Part shown: positions 21,000-32,731 of the stretch, piece after piece
How positions within the stretch are numbered: the first letter of the stretch is position 1
How the letters are laid out: each line of letters opens with the position of its first letter
DNA from: Patiria miniata
Lineage: Eukaryota > Echinodermata > Asteroidea > Valvatida > Asterinidae
NCBI RefSeq assembly: GCF_015706575.1
Contig: NW_024037050.1
Coordinates: 2,480,001 to 2,544,000 of the forward strand
DNA: 64,000 bases
Direction of reading: 5' to 3'
Position numbers and translations under genes: made by a program
Notes under the pieces: generated by a model
What the model was told of the DNA's origin: nothing
The model's input: the letters and a program-made list of their open reading frames with translations, nothing else
Databases searched by the model: none

Positions 21000-22500
21000 A
21001 TCTTCAGTTTATTTTTGCGGACCAGATTTTCAGACAAATTCAGGGACACATTTGAACATTTTTTAGGATTTTAGATATTTTTCTGTTTTTTTTATTTCGA
21101 AAGTTTTAAATGAAAAAGAATATGTAAACTTAGATCAATAACAAAATCGTGAATTAATCATTTAATGGACTAGATGGGAATATGGTGCCTCCTCCCCCGC
21201 CCCAAAAAGCGAGCAAAACAAAGTTGCTGATATAACAAATTTGCCTTAAAAACCCGTTTTGTGTTTTGAAAGAAATTTAATGAACAATTATAATTTGATC
21301 AAACTTAACAAGGATTTCTCAACAGATTAACAGAGTTTACCTTTGCAACCGAATGCCAGTTCTGTGTTTATTAACTTTAAAGAATTGTTAAAGGTTTTGA
21401 AGTCCAACAAAGTAACAATGGATATGTATCATCTGACAGGGCATAGAAGTCACACATTATTTTGTTTATGTGAACAAGCTTGGAAAGAATTCTTTACTTG
21501 TACATCACTTGACACCCTGTGCACAACCCTATGAGACTGGTCTGAAAAATCCCAAGTGTTTGCTCAGTAAATGCTTCAATATTTGTCCTGCCAAAAAGTT
21601 GACTTTTCATGACGAATCGCATTCTGATGGCTGATAGGTCACTACAGGGAAAATTAGTAAAGATGCCCATGAATAGAACTCTTTCTACAAGATTATGTAA
21701 TCAGAGGTTTAGGTACCGGTACAATATTTATAATGCAACGAAACTCAGGAAAGAAAATTATTCCATGAAAAATATACAATGTACATACAAGTGCCTTCAT
21801 GTAGATGTCAAAAATTCTAGAAAAATTCTGTAAAAAGAAAAAAAAATTAAAGAGAAACAAAATCCGTCCAAATTTTAAGGTTTGAATAACTGGAATGAAA
21901 ACCTTGCAAGTTGCTGTATAGAGTGTACTTCAATTGTAAATACATTTTTCACAACAATATTGTTTTATTGGATCCTCACTTGTATTTATAAAGCCTAAAC
22001 TTTTTACTCTGAATAAACAATTTGTGTGAAAAAAAAATAACCATGTCTGTAATATCATATGTATTCTTTTGAAGCTGGGATTTTTTTCTCAACTAGTTTC
22101 ACACACTTAAGGCCACAGGATTGTTTGCAAAACATATTGAATTGTTAAAGCCTGGATAGAAATACACTGTATATGGTGTTAACTACAAAATCTGGCATAT
22201 GGAACCTGAAAGTTGACCCCTGGTAGCGCGCTTCTGGGATCCTTGAATAAGAAAATTAATGTGTAAAACTTCTAGATTTTGCAATTCTTTTAGTTCATTG
22301 ACTTCTTAAGAGAACCACCCTAGAAAAAGGTCTTTGCAAAATTGTTACTAGTATATAATTTATGGAAAATGATAAATCACCCAACTCGAAAGAGAAATAC
22401 CGTGCCAAAAACTGACCTTCAACGTCCAAAAATCTAAAATTCATGTTGACTATTAATGCAACTTACGGATGCACACCCTTACATGTAAGTCAGTGTACGT
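21000..22500. other. AT-rich 3' flank of gene 1
   Basis: This stretch holds the rival terminal exon start at 21326 and the poly(A) signal at 22012. No other coding signal was seen. The small open frames here have no splice or codon support. Confidence 0.4.
22012..22017 (+). promoter_or_regulatory. Candidate poly(A) signal for gene 1
   Basis: This AATAAA is followed by a GT-rich stretch (CAATTTGTGTG). It lies about 1.1 kb beyond the proposed stop, before the L2 fragment begins. A further pair of AATAAA motifs near 9222-9240 lies inside an intron and could serve a short isoform. Confidence 0.4.
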
Positions 22501-22570
22501 AAATGAGAATTTCTGGAATTTGTGGTGGTCATTAGGTGAAAACTTAAAAGTGAAATCTGGAAGCGTAATA

Positions 22571-23015
22571 GAATAATAATAATAAAAGAACATTTGTAAA
22601 GCGCCGGTATCCGCCAAAAATAGGCGCTCATGGCGCTCGAGGAGAAAGTCAAGTTAGGATTGTGTGTTGTGAGAGTAAGCTTGTTTGTACAGGTGAGATT
22701 TATGTTTGTCTTAAATGTTGTGATGAATGGAGATGATTTGATAGCCAGAGGGAGTTGGTTCCACACTCGGGTTGACGCTGCAGTAAAGGATCTGTCACCC
22801 CATAGAGTGGAGGTCCTGGGCTCGTGAAGCATCATGAGCTCACTGGAGCGGAGTCCGGTGCGTGCTGTTGAGTACGGGTGGATGAGGTCGATGAGATACT
22901 CCGGCGCATTGTTGTGGAGGATTTTGAACACGAATAGGCCAAGTTTGTATTTAATTCTGTATGATACTGGAAGCCAGTGGAGATCTGCTAGTAACAAGAT
23001 GTCTTTTAAGGTTTT
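22571..23015 (-). pseudogene. L2/CR1-clade LINE, 5'-truncated 3' end of ORF2
   Basis: The minus-strand reading has the characteristic C-terminal block after the reverse-transcriptase domain of L2/CR1 elements: LHWLPVSYRIKYKLGLFVFK, ILHNNAPEYLIDLI, GLRSSELMMLHEPRTST and WGDRSFTAASTRVWNQLP, followed by FKTNINL. The 3' tail GGCGCTTTACAAATG-like segment plus an ATT microsatellite (22572-22590) matches the L2 tail type. The catalytic domain is absent (5' truncation), so it is dead. Confidence 0.85.
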
Positions 23016-23214
23016 CAGGTTGTGTGAATAAACTTAGAGGATTCAGGATTTAAGAAAGAAAAAAATATATAAAATCTGAAATGACCGTTCATAGGGTTGT
23101 ACCCATTATCTTGGCAGTGGACTGGAAAAAGTCCATCTTCCTCGCCCTCCCCCCAAAAAGGCGACATCAGTCACTGTAAAAACAACAGAACGATAGCTCT
23201 AATTCCCCATCAAG

Positions 23215-24415
23215 TAAAATTTGCTGCACATCCTAAATGCAAGGCTGAGGTCTCATGTAGAAAGAGAGCTTCCCCCAGAACAAGCGGGATTTCGTAGAGG
23301 CTGTGGCACCAGGGATCAAATCACTAACAACAGACAGATCGTTGAAAAATGCAAAGAATACAGGAGGAGGGTATATCTTTGTTTCATGGACTAAAGCTTT
23401 TGATTGCATCAGACATGGTGCTTTTATATGGAAAGCTCTGAAGGCACCTGGAGTTCCAGGTCATCCGATCCAATTGGTTAGGAATTTATATGATGGTCAA
23501 CTCGCCTGTGTCCGCATCGACAAAGGAGACAGTGATTGGTTTTGTTTTGTACAAGGAGTAAGACAAGGTTGCAGTCTCGCCCCTACTCTCTTCAACCTGT
23601 ATGCAGAGTATATCATGCGGCTCGCCCTTGATGGATGAGAGGGCGGTCTTCAATTGGAGGCTGGCGACTTAGCAACTTGCGGTATGCAGATGATACCACC
23701 CTTCTTGCAACAAGTTTGGAAGAATTGGAGGAGTTATTGGAGAGAGTGAAACTTGAAAGTGAAACCCGGGGCCTACGTCTGAATGTAGCCAAAACCAAGA
23801 TCATGATTATTGGTGAGGAGGAATCTACAGCTTCCCTCAGGGTCCATGGCAAGGAGTTGAGAGAACCACCCAATTTAACTTCCTTGGTTCGCTAATTACT
23901 GTGGAAGGTGGATGCAAGGACAAAATAAGGCGCCATACTGCATTGGCAAGATCTGTACTGACCAAGCTGTCAATAAGCTGGGCAGAAAAGGACGTCACCA
24001 TGCTACTATAAGACACAACGAGTGCGGGCACTTGTGTTCCCAATTGCAGCCTATGCCTGCTAATCCTGGTCCCTCACCAAATGCTGGCAAAGAATGCTAA
24101 GGATACCCTTAGCCTGGATCAAGAAAAGAGCCAATGCCAGTGTTTTGCAAGAGACAGCTACTTGGCTGTATCAACCGCCAAACACTCTGCTACTTCGGTC
24201 ATATTGCCAAGCACTCAGGCATTAAAAGGATTGCCTGAAAAAAAGTCATACTTCAAGGCACAATCGAAGGCTCCCGCAAACCTGGACGTCCAAAAGCAAG
24301 ATGGATAGACATAATTCAAGCCTTGACTGAACTCCCCCCATCAGAGGTGTACAAGCTTGTAGACCATCAGCCTCAGTCCAAAATTTTGGCCACCGGTATC
24401 AAATGAGGGGAATTA
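23215..24415 (+). pseudogene. Non-LTR retrotransposon fragment, endonuclease-reverse transcriptase type
   Basis: Reverse-transcriptase pieces run in order on the plus strand: FRRGCGTRDQI-type block (near 23290), KAFDCIRHGA (23395), VPGHPIQLVRNLYDGQLACV, QGVRQGCSLAPTLFNLYAEY (23550-23610), SNLRYADDTTLLA (catalytic YADD near 23685), then LNVAKTKIMIIGEEES. Later frames show the C-terminal IRR...RS and GHIAKHSG-type segments to about 24411. Reading frame changes at several points (between the RT pieces near 23635 and again after 23895) and the endonuclease is missing, so it is a broken 5'-truncated copy. The clade (RTE-like or L1-like) is not certain. Confidence 0.8.
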
Positions 24416-24918
24416 TCGTCATAGCGATTTTTGGCAAGGTTTTCATCTCCAGAGTTGGAAAATATGTGATAGCAATGCAACAGTGGCAGCTTTTGGGGTG
24501 TTTCACCCCTTTTTTTTCAAATTGTCCATCAAAATGCTTGTTACCACTCTAGGGGCGGTGTACCTTGCGCATGCCCACTATAATCATTTATGCCCTGATT
24601 TGATACTGACCAAACCCCCAGGCTGATGGCCTATTGTACAAGACCGGAACCAGTGGCATGTCATCACAGAGGTTGCGAGCTGTCAGTCATGGTGGAAATG
24701 CAACTAACCAACCAACCCATGATCTGCTCAAGCCAACCCCACTAAATCTAGAACCCATGCTGTAGGTAGCTAAATCTTGGCAACTTTGTACATTTTCTTT
24801 CTCATGCGAGCCGATGATGTGAAAACAAACGTGCACAGAGCAAGGAGACCTAGGAACGACAGTGCCAGATGTGAAAGATCATATTAAATGAAATTCGTTT
24901 TAACCCATCTGCAGACCT

Positions 24919-24964
24919 GCAAATTGAGGGGAAAACTCACCTGTGAGTTTTCCCCTCAATTTGC
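24919..24964. repeat. 46-bp perfect palindrome
   Basis: Two perfect 22-base arms (GCAAATTGAGGGGAAAACTC... and inverse) are separated by only CT at 24941-24942. It can form a cruciform or RNA hairpin. It lies in otherwise featureless sequence. Confidence 0.85.
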
Positions 24965-25819
24965 TTGAAGAATACTAAGATAATATCCCAACATGAGTGT
25001 CTCTTTGGGTGGGTACGGTTAGAAATCATTCTGCTAACAAGTATAGAAAGAGAAGGGGCAACATAGTGTAAAATGCCCATAGGCGGGCAGGCGCAAGAGT
25101 TCCGGAAGCCTGCCGCATGACCCTTTACAAGTACTTTCTGGCTCTATTGTCATTTCATAGTGGAAAGTGGCATGTGAAACTGAGTTGCCACGGGGTAAAC
25201 TCAACCTAGACCTGACATCAATTTGTACTAGACAAAGTAGTACCAAAAACGTTCCAAATTGTACCTCTATTCAAAGTATGTTTTACCCTTGATTTCAGTA
25301 TTTTAGTTTAGGAACAAGTTGCAATTTAGATAAAAGGGAGGATAAGTATGTATAGACGCTTGTCTGCGGCATGCAATGTCGCAGACGCACGTATCCACAA
25401 GTACGTGATATGGTGCACCATTTTTGATAATTTGCTCGCAAGGAAAAACAGTTTAGCTACAGGTTTCAGGTGAATTGAATACATGTGACATTTTGTGTTA
25501 CGCAATAAAATCACTTGGAATTTGATTTTTAAAAACTTCTGTGAACAAAATGTTGCACAACTTTGTCGCATAAATGTAAAAGCACTCATTGATTTGTGCA
25601 TAAAAACGTGCCACGAATGTCGCACGACAAAGTTGCATAATGTGTGTACATAGGCCTATGTGCTTTAGGCCCCCTGGGAAACAATGGATTCTAGATGCTC
25701 TGTGATGCGATCTGAGGCAATTTCTGACCACTTTCCCATTTTGTTTTTAAGATCACCGTTTTTCATCATTTTCGAGTTTGAAGTCATTGAATCAGCTCTG
25801 CTGGGCACAATTGCAGAAT

Positions 25820-26185
25820 ACCCCGCCACTCACCTATCCCACCTCGTATCCGGATACGCGGCACTCACCTATCCCACCTCGTATCCGGATACGCGGATAC
25901 GGAGTCACGCTTGGATGCTCAACCAATGGATACGCGGATACGGAGTCACGCTTGGATGCTCAACCAAAACCACACGCGTACGCCACCCCGTCTCTCCGTA
26001 TCCGCGTATCCACTTCCCGGCACCTACTTTGGACTTATACATTTTCCCCTGCTCCCCATTCAACTCACGTTGTCTCTGCCTTCGTTATTTTCCAACATGG
26101 GTATGGATGCCTCGTTTTTAAAAATATTTTCCTCCGCTAAAGTCCACCCCGTATCCCCGTATCCGCGTATTCACTTCCCGGTGTG
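25820..26185. repeat. Tandem repeats with CGTATCCGGATACG palindromes
   Basis: ACTCACCTATCCCACCTCGT is repeated at about 25828 and 25862. A second unit, CGGATACGGAGTCACGCTTG, is repeated at about 25897 and 25936. CGTATCCGCGTATCCACTTCC recurs in similar form near 26000 and 26155. The long overlapping open frames here are products of the repeats. Confidence 0.7.
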
Positions 26186-26199
26186 ACAGGTAATTCTCG

Positions 26200-26350
26200 C
26201 CCCCTGGTAAATGTGTCCCCCCGGACACATTTACCGGCTTGTGACCCGGTAAATGTGTCCGGGGGGGACACTTTTACCTAGGTAGATTTGTCCCCCTCCT
26301 GGTAAAATTGTCCCCCTGCCCAACGGTGAAAGTGTCCCCCTGGTAAATGT
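26200..26350. repeat. Cluster of direct and inverted GGTAAATGTGTCCCCC motifs
   Basis: At least six copies of GGTAAA(T)GTGTCCCC or its inverse lie within 150 bp (for example CCCCCCGGACACATTTACC next to CCGGTAAATGTGTCCGGG), making nested hairpins. It could be the end of an unknown element. Confidence 0.75.
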
Positions 26351-26379
26351 GTCCCTATGCAGTATATATTGTTGATGTA

Positions 26380-26984
26380 CCCTAACGTGGCGCGGCCCCT
26401 AACGTGGCGCACTAAGGGTATCCTGTAGCGCCTAGCTAGAGCAAAAGTTTTAACTGAAATTTCACAGAAAGTGAAATTTCATCAAGTTCTAAACACTCCC
26501 GTTCATAAATCGCGAGTTTATTTACCCGTTACAAAGTTAAAAGAAAAAATTATTTTGGCGTGATTTTCCGATTTTATATTCAAGTGCAAAGTGAACCCTT
26601 TGAAAATGCCCCGAAAAATAAGAAAATAATTTTCTGACAAACATCTGGCTGGGTATGTAAGTAGAGATAATAATGATTTATCAGAATTTATCAAGTTTAC
26701 AGAAATTCTTAAATGTTAATTTGGAATTTTCTGAGATTTATTCAAGCGCGCCACGCGATAGAGAACACTCCGCCACTTTGTGCCCAATTTCCGGACGCGA
26801 CCGTTTTTGCATTTCGGATTAAATTTTATGAAACCGAAATTGTTCACAGAGGTTAAAATAGCAAGCATTAAAAAGGTAAAAGTACCAGTATTTTCACTGC
26901 ATGAATTTGAGGTTTATCAACAAAGAGGTTTGGCAACACTACACGAGGTAAGTTGGGTAAGCTTCGAAGTGCGCCACGTTAGGG
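26380..26984. mobile_element. MITE with CCCTAACGTGGCGCAC ends
   Basis: The left end has the motif twice (26380 and 26397). The right end is its inverse GTGCGCCACGTTAGG (26970-26984). The interior is AT-rich with no recognised protein. The target duplication is unclear because of the doubled left end. Confidence 0.6.
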
Positions 26985-27249
26985 AACACGACTATACTGA
27001 GAGCAGCAGCGTGTCACGCGCGCCAGTACATGCTGCAAGATATGTGGCAGTGATTATCACATGTGTACATATGCATCTCCCTCTACAATGGAAATTCATC
27101 CAATAGGAAATGTCGTCATGCGCTATGATGGCAACACAGACCAATCCAAGTAGGCGTTGTATCAATGAGACGAGGGCCATCGCCATACATCGCCGCTGTA
27201 TTGACCTATCGCGGTAGAATCGCGATAGATTTCACCGTACTCCAAATCG

Positions 27250-27545
27250 AAACGTTGTGTTCACATATCATCTATTAGACCAAATTAAATATTTTCATTT
27301 CATAATAAAAACGTCAAATTATCAAGTTATTATCAAAGTAACAATACAGGATTTAAATTGCAACAAATACAATCCTAATGGAAGTCAACATGGATTTTTA
27401 ACGTTTAAAACACTAGATTGTTACGATCATATTGTATTATTAGCTCTACGGTTTCTCACGCCATTCAAACTACTGATGCTACACATCGTGAAAACTAATT
27501 GCACGAAATTTCAATTTAATCCATTTTGTATTTCTTGAGTAGTTC
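27250..27545 (+). repeat. Partial unit of the 460-bp satellite, left of the foldback
   Basis: This matches, in the same orientation, the units at 43297-45500 (CGTTTAAAACACTAGATTGT, CACATCGTGAAAACTAATTG and flanks). It stops just before the GCGATGTT array, so the large foldback has satellite on both sides. Confidence 0.85.
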
Positions 27546-27589
27546 ATCGGAAACGAGGTTGTTCTTTATGGCGTGTCAAACGTTGCAAT

Positions 27590-28040
27590 ATTCAATATTT
27601 TGCAATATATATGTTGGATGTTCAATATGTGTTTGTTATCTTTTACATTTATGTGCGATGTTCAATATAAGTGTGCGATGTTTTTCATTATTTGCGCGAT
27701 GTTTAATATATTTGTGCGATGTTCAATATATGTGTGCGATGTTTTACATTTATATGCGATTTTCAATTTATATGTGCGATGTTTTTGACGATATAATTAT
27801 ATGTGCGATGTTTTCAATATTATGTTCGATTTTTTGCATTAAATGTGCGATGTTTTTCGATACAATTGTGTGTGTTGTTTTACAATATATTTGCGATATT
27901 CTCAAATATGTGAGCAATGTTTTACACATATGTTTGACATTTCGAGCTATTTGTATTCGATGTTTCATCGGTATATTTGCATTCGATCTTTTGCAATATG
28001 CATTTGATGTTTCCCTTTTCATTCGATGTTTCGTTAAGAG
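27590..28040 (+). repeat. TGCGATGTT-type minisatellite, left arm outer end
   Basis: Degenerate 20- to 30-bp units of TGTGCGATGTTCAATATAT type. Reading in one frame gives a 186-residue open frame rich in Cys-Asp-Val-Tyr that is a repeat artefact. The inner part is repeated inverted at 42880-43068. Confidence 0.8.
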
Positions 28041-28353
28041 TCAAAGTCTGGTTACTAGACCGCAAAAGTCTTACTATTTTGCCTAAAGTCAGTGTATGAG
28101 ACGTCAGGGGATCGCGTAAAGTGATTAGAGCCAGACCTAAACGGTAAAAACCGGAATTGTGGGTAATTCTTTAAGCATACGCAATGCGTTCATCATTGTT
28201 TGGGCAGTACCCCCAGCTGTGCCTGTACTACCCATAGTGTTATGTGCATCATCTATGCATTGAGGAGTGCATGAAACATGGTCTGAGCTCCAAGGCCGAT
28301 GTGCACCTGTCCCGTTTAATGATCCAGTTACCTGATAATTTGTGAGCATAAGC

Positions 28354-29093
28354 TGATGTAAAATTGGGCAAAATTAGATGTTTATGAAAAAAAATCAAAT
28401 TGTAAGGGGTTAACCTTGCATTTTCTTTTAGCAAAATCAGGAAAAATCAGATGTTTCTGGAAAATTGCAGATTGTATGGGGTTAGATGTTTATGAAACAT
28501 TTCAAATTGTAAGGGGTGAACATTGCATATTTTAGCGAAATTGGGCAAAATCAGATGTTTCCGAAAAAATTCAGATGTAAGGGATTAACCTTGCTTTTTT
28601 AGTGAAATTTTGCAAAGTTAGATGTTACGAAAAATTTCAAATTGAAAGGGGTTAACCTCGCATTTTTTAAAAGCAAAAATGAGAAAAAATCAAATGTTTC
28701 TGGAAAATTGCAGATTGTAAGGGGTTAACCTTGCTTTTTGAATAAGATTGGGAAATATTAGATGTTCATGAAAAAAATTCAAATTGTAAGGGGTTAACCT
28801 TGCATTTTTTTTTAAAGCAAAATAGGACACAATCAGATGATTCTGGAAAATTGCAGATTGTTAGGGCTTAACCTTGTATTTCTAGCAAAATTCGGCAAAA
28901 AGAAATGTTTATGAAAAATGTTAAATTGTAAGAGGTGTACCTTGTATATTTAGTAAAATTTGGCAAAATCAGATTTGTATGAAAAATCTAAAATGGTAAG
29001 GGGTTAACCTTGCTTTTTTAGCAAAATTTGGAGCATATTTTACTAAAATTGGGCAAAATCAGATGCTTCTAAAAAAATCCAGATGTAAAGTTT
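28354..29093 (+). repeat. 68-bp minisatellite, left outer block
   Basis: About 11 units of TTGTAAGGGGTTAACCTTGC + TTTTTAGCAAAATTGGG + CAAAATCAGATGTTTCTG. This block has no counterpart at the equivalent position in the right arm. Confidence 0.9.
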
Positions 29094-29523
29094 CCGCAAA
29101 AACAGCTGTTGAAAAAGAGCCCAGTGTTGAACTTTACTGAGTCTGAGGTCTATCGAGGGGACGATCCTTATTTCAACTCCCGGAGATTCGCTGACAGTCT
29201 CTATTTTTCATTTTAAGAAAGTCGAAATAGCTGAAGAGGGAGGTGAGAATCTATATGTGCCCAGATACAAAGAGTAGAAATCTACGCGTCTGCCTTTTGA
29301 AAATACACAATTGCGGTGTTCATTGTTGCGTAATGATCCGCCTAGCACACGACTGTTTTGCACATTAGGCTGTGTTATGCAGCTTCCCTAACAAACCAAA
29401 CACACTGGGCTCATTATATCGACTTGTTTTTACCCATTAAGGTAAAGCAAATGGACCCAGTAATCTTCCTGGCGCGTTTGCTCACCTATAAAGACAACTT
29501 TTCTCAGTTTAAGGACAATTCTA

Positions 29524-29602
29524 AGGTAACGAAATGGCCGAGTGGTTACGATTCGTCGTCCACGGTTAGCGGGGTCCCGGGTTCGAATCCCGCTGGTGTC
29601 TT
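29524..29602 (+). pseudogene. tRNA-like module 1 in foldback left arm
   Basis: ATGGCCGAGTGGTTACGA is a good D-arm/A-box of Ser/Leu type and CGGGTTCGAATCCCG a near-perfect T-arm/B-box. The anticodon arm does not fold and the acceptor ends do not pair, so it is a pseudo-tRNA or pol III promoter, not a working tRNA. The inverted copy lies at about 42283-42355. Confidence 0.6.
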
Positions 29603-29666
29603 TTTGGTTTTTAACGTATGAGTTCAATCATTTACTATAAGAGATTTAATTTCCCGTCGTAAAGTA

Positions 29667-29735
29667 CCAACAGTACCTTAGCTTAATCGGTAAGCACTGC
29701 TGCTGGTACTGTCCGCGAGTTCCAGGTTGGCGCCT
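29667..29735 (+). pseudogene. tRNA-like module 2 in foldback left arm
   Basis: TAGCTTAATCGGTAAGCACT resembles a tRNA D-arm. GAGTTCCAGGTTGG is a weak B-box. It lies 70 bp after module 1, and the inverted copy lies at about 42140-42205. It is probably a decayed tRNA-derived unit. Confidence 0.4.
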
Positions 29736-30021
29736 TCGTACAGGTTCAGGGCATGTGGTCCACTCGGAGGATCAGGGCTTAGGGGCCGCCCTGTTCCTCC
29801 CTTAGCTCTTTGCTTTTACATGGTGCCTGGCCCTCCGGGGTTATATGGATGGATAGGGAAGGAAGTGTGTTTTGGTCGGGGACGCCGAGACCCCGGAAGA
29901 GAACTAAGGGATCGGCTGGGGCATTGTTATGGCTCAGACCGATCCCTGAAAGCTTGACTAGCACATAACTTTTTGATTTTTTTTTACCCTCTATCTTTTA
30001 TACTTTGGTTTATTTTGATAT

Positions 30022-30327
30022 CTACAGCTGCTTGGCAGGTCTACGGGTAGTATCAAAATTGAAACAAAGGTGTATGTCATAAATCAATGAATATTTCATA
30101 CTATCAAAACGGAGTTTCGTTTGATCAATTTGACTATCATTATATAATGACGCGATTGCCAATTGACGTAAGAAACGCCATAAATTATACCGGGAAAGAA
30201 TAAAGATGTACATTGTAATATAAATATTATTTATACATCTTTCAAATAACGTGTCTTTAATTGTGAGCATTCCAAACAATACAGTAATTCGCAATAGTAA
30301 TAGAATGGTATATGATGGCACGATCAA
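30022..30327 (-). other. About 100-codon open frame present in both foldback arms
   Basis: The minus-strand frame starts MIVPSYTILLLLRITVLFGM with a hydrophobic N-terminus. The right-arm copy at 41550-41849 is almost identical in protein (P to L at residue 4, slightly earlier end). The match reflects the shared arm sequence. No domain is recognised, and coding status is doubtful. Confidence 0.3.
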
Positions 30328-30542
30328 TGCGTCTCTATTAAATTTAAAAAATATAATTTAGGCCCCTATGTGTGAAATATTCTGTGATTGACTAAGAGCA
30401 TTCCATACGAATGAGTTAATTCGCACAATATAGCAACAACAAAAGAGAAAGGAAAAAGAGAAAATTCCTTTACCCTAAAAACTGAAAAAATAATTTGTTT
30501 TAAAAAAGTCAAATGGGACACTTCATGTATTGATTTAACAGT

Positions 30543-31163
30543 TTGCAAGGGGTTAACCTTACATTTTAGCAAAATTGGGAAAAATCAGATGTTTCTGGAA
30601 AATTGCAGCTTGTAAGGGTTAACCTTGCATTTTTAGTAAAATTTAGATGTTTATGAAACATTTCAAATTGTAAGGGGTGAACCTTGCATTTTTTTTGCGA
30701 AATTGGGCAAAATCAGATCTTTCTGAAAAATTTCAGATTTTAAGGGGTTAACCTTGCTTTTTTAGTGATATTTGGCAAAATAAGATGTGAATGAAAAATT
30801 TCAATTGTAAGGGGTTAACCTTGCTTTTTAGTAAAATTGGGTAAATTTAAATGTTTATGAACAATCTCAAATTGTAAGGGGTGAACCTTGCATTTTTTAG
30901 CAAAATAGGGCGAAATCAGGTGTTTATGAAAAATGTCAGATTGTAAGGGGTTCACCTTGCATTTTTAGCAAAATTGGGAAAAATCAGATTTGTATGCAAA
31001 ATCAAAAATTGTAAGAGGTTAACCTTTGCCCAATTAGGGCAAAATCAGATGTTTCTGGAAAATTGCAGATTGAAAGGTGTTAACCTTGCATTTTAAGCAA
31101 AATTGGGCAAAATGAGATTTTTATGAAAAATCTCAAATTGTAAGGGGTGAACCTTGCATTATA
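30543..31163 (+). repeat. 68-bp minisatellite, left inner block (before the insert)
   Basis: About nine units, same orientation as 28354-29093. The array resumes at 37806 after the nested 6.64-kb insert. Confidence 0.9.
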
Positions 31164-31274
31164 TTATCCCCGCATGCTACCGAAGACACAAGAGACCGGA
31201 ATCAGAGGCTGCACACTCAGCATTCTTTGTTACCTGTGGCCTGAGCAGCCGTTTATTCAATATGCCAAACATCA

Positions 31275-31860
31275 TGTTCCCGCCCGAAGCTGATAGCGCA
31301 GAACTGCAAATATATTTGGCAATAACGTAGAAGGTTGTTCCCGCCCGAAGCTGATAGCGCAGAACTGCAATTACATGTATACATAGCAACAATACCACAG
31401 ATTGTTCAGCATTATTCTCACAGATTGTTCCCGCCCGAAGCTGATAGCGCAGAACAGCAATTACATGTATACATAGCAACAATACCACAGATTGTTCAGC
31501 ATTATTCTCACAGATTGTTCCCGCCCGAAGCTGATAGCGCAGAACAGCAAATACATGTATACATAGCAACAATACCACAGATTGTTTAGCATTATTCTCA
31601 CAGTTTGTTCCCGCCCGAAGCTGATAGCGCAGAACAGCAATTAGCAATAATATCACAGATTGATAAGCAATATATTATCACAGATTGTTCCCGCCCGAAG
31701 CTGATAGCGCAGAACTGCAATTATACTTAGCAAGTATAGTTAAAACAATCTTGTCAAAGTCTGCTCCCCTCCAAAGCTTGATAGCAAAACCGCAATTATA
31801 AGCAAAACAGTACTGACACTGTTAGTTCCGGTCCAAAGCTGGTGACGCGGAACTCTGCAA
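31275..31860. repeat. Spaced 34-bp core repeats in segment A, first copy
   Basis: The core TGTTCCCGCCCGAAGCTGAT + AGCGCAGAACWGCAA occurs at about 31275, 31335, 31426, 31516, 31606 and 31686, then diverged at about 31760 and 31825. Three spacers are near-identical 90-bp units. The same array is at 32732-33317. Confidence 0.9.
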
Positions 31861-32731
31861 TTAGCCATGAGCAACATAATAATGACAGATAAACTTCAAG
31901 TGTAACTTATGAATATATCAATCAGCAAAATAGGTAAGAGAATACAGACTGCATGCCTTTTGCGATTAATCCCTTAAACATCTTGTGCCTGAATTACCAA
32001 CAAAGGCAGGGGTCAAGGGCTTTGCCCCCCAAATCCCAGAAGCATCATAAATAATGAATAAAGTTGCCAATATCTGAGGCCTATTTGCGGTCTTGGAATG
32101 CAATTCCCGCCAAACTTTACTCCGTCGGTGATATTGCCGATTCTAAGAAAGGCGAAAACCCCCTCAAAAACCACAGAGGGAAAAAAAGGGGGAAAATTCC
32201 TTCCTGGCTCCGCTAATAAATGGCAACCGAGTACTGCAAGTTCATGATCACTGCGTCAAACACTCTAGAATCGGCAAATTATCACTCAAACATATCGTGC
32301 AATACGAAAACATCAATTTTTACCATGGCAATGTTTATGCGGAATATGTGCAATTAGGTGGCTACGAACGGGGAGGAGGAGGGATTTTTTTCAGCAAGAC
32401 AAAACTTTCTTGCCGGACCTAACTGCGTGGCTGCTCAAGCAAAAGTGACCGTGTGCTCGAACTTTCAGTAACAGTCCAATTACAGTGAACTAGTTCATGC
32501 ACTTAAATCATTGTGGCCACAAGGGTAGTGACCTGGAATGGCTAACCTTCCAACCAGCCCTGTCAACAGTCCAGCGGTGACAAATTATTTGAAGCTTCAA
32601 TTCCATTTGCCTCAAATCGATTATCCCCGCATGCTACCGAAGACACAAGAGACCGGAATCAGAGGCTGCACACTCAGCATTCTTTGTTACCTGTGGCCTG
32701 AGCAGCCGTTTATTCAATATGCCAAACATCA

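Noticed and set aside
27526-28086. 186-codon open frame rich in Cys, Asp, Val and Tyr
   Set aside because: It is a translation of the TGCGATGTT-type minisatellite at the foldback end; the frame exists only because the unit has no stops.
28354-29093. CRISPR-like spaced repeats
   Set aside because: Units are contiguous 68-bp minisatellite copies with no unique spacers, in a eukaryotic genome.
29524-29602. Functional tRNA-Ser or tRNA-Leu gene
   Set aside because: Good D- and T-arms, but no pairing acceptor ends and no foldable anticodon arm.
31177-31656. 159-codon minus-strand frame, repeated at 32634-33113
   Set aside because: Comes from the 90-bp repeats in segment A; the repeat period is a multiple of three, which keeps the frame open by chance.
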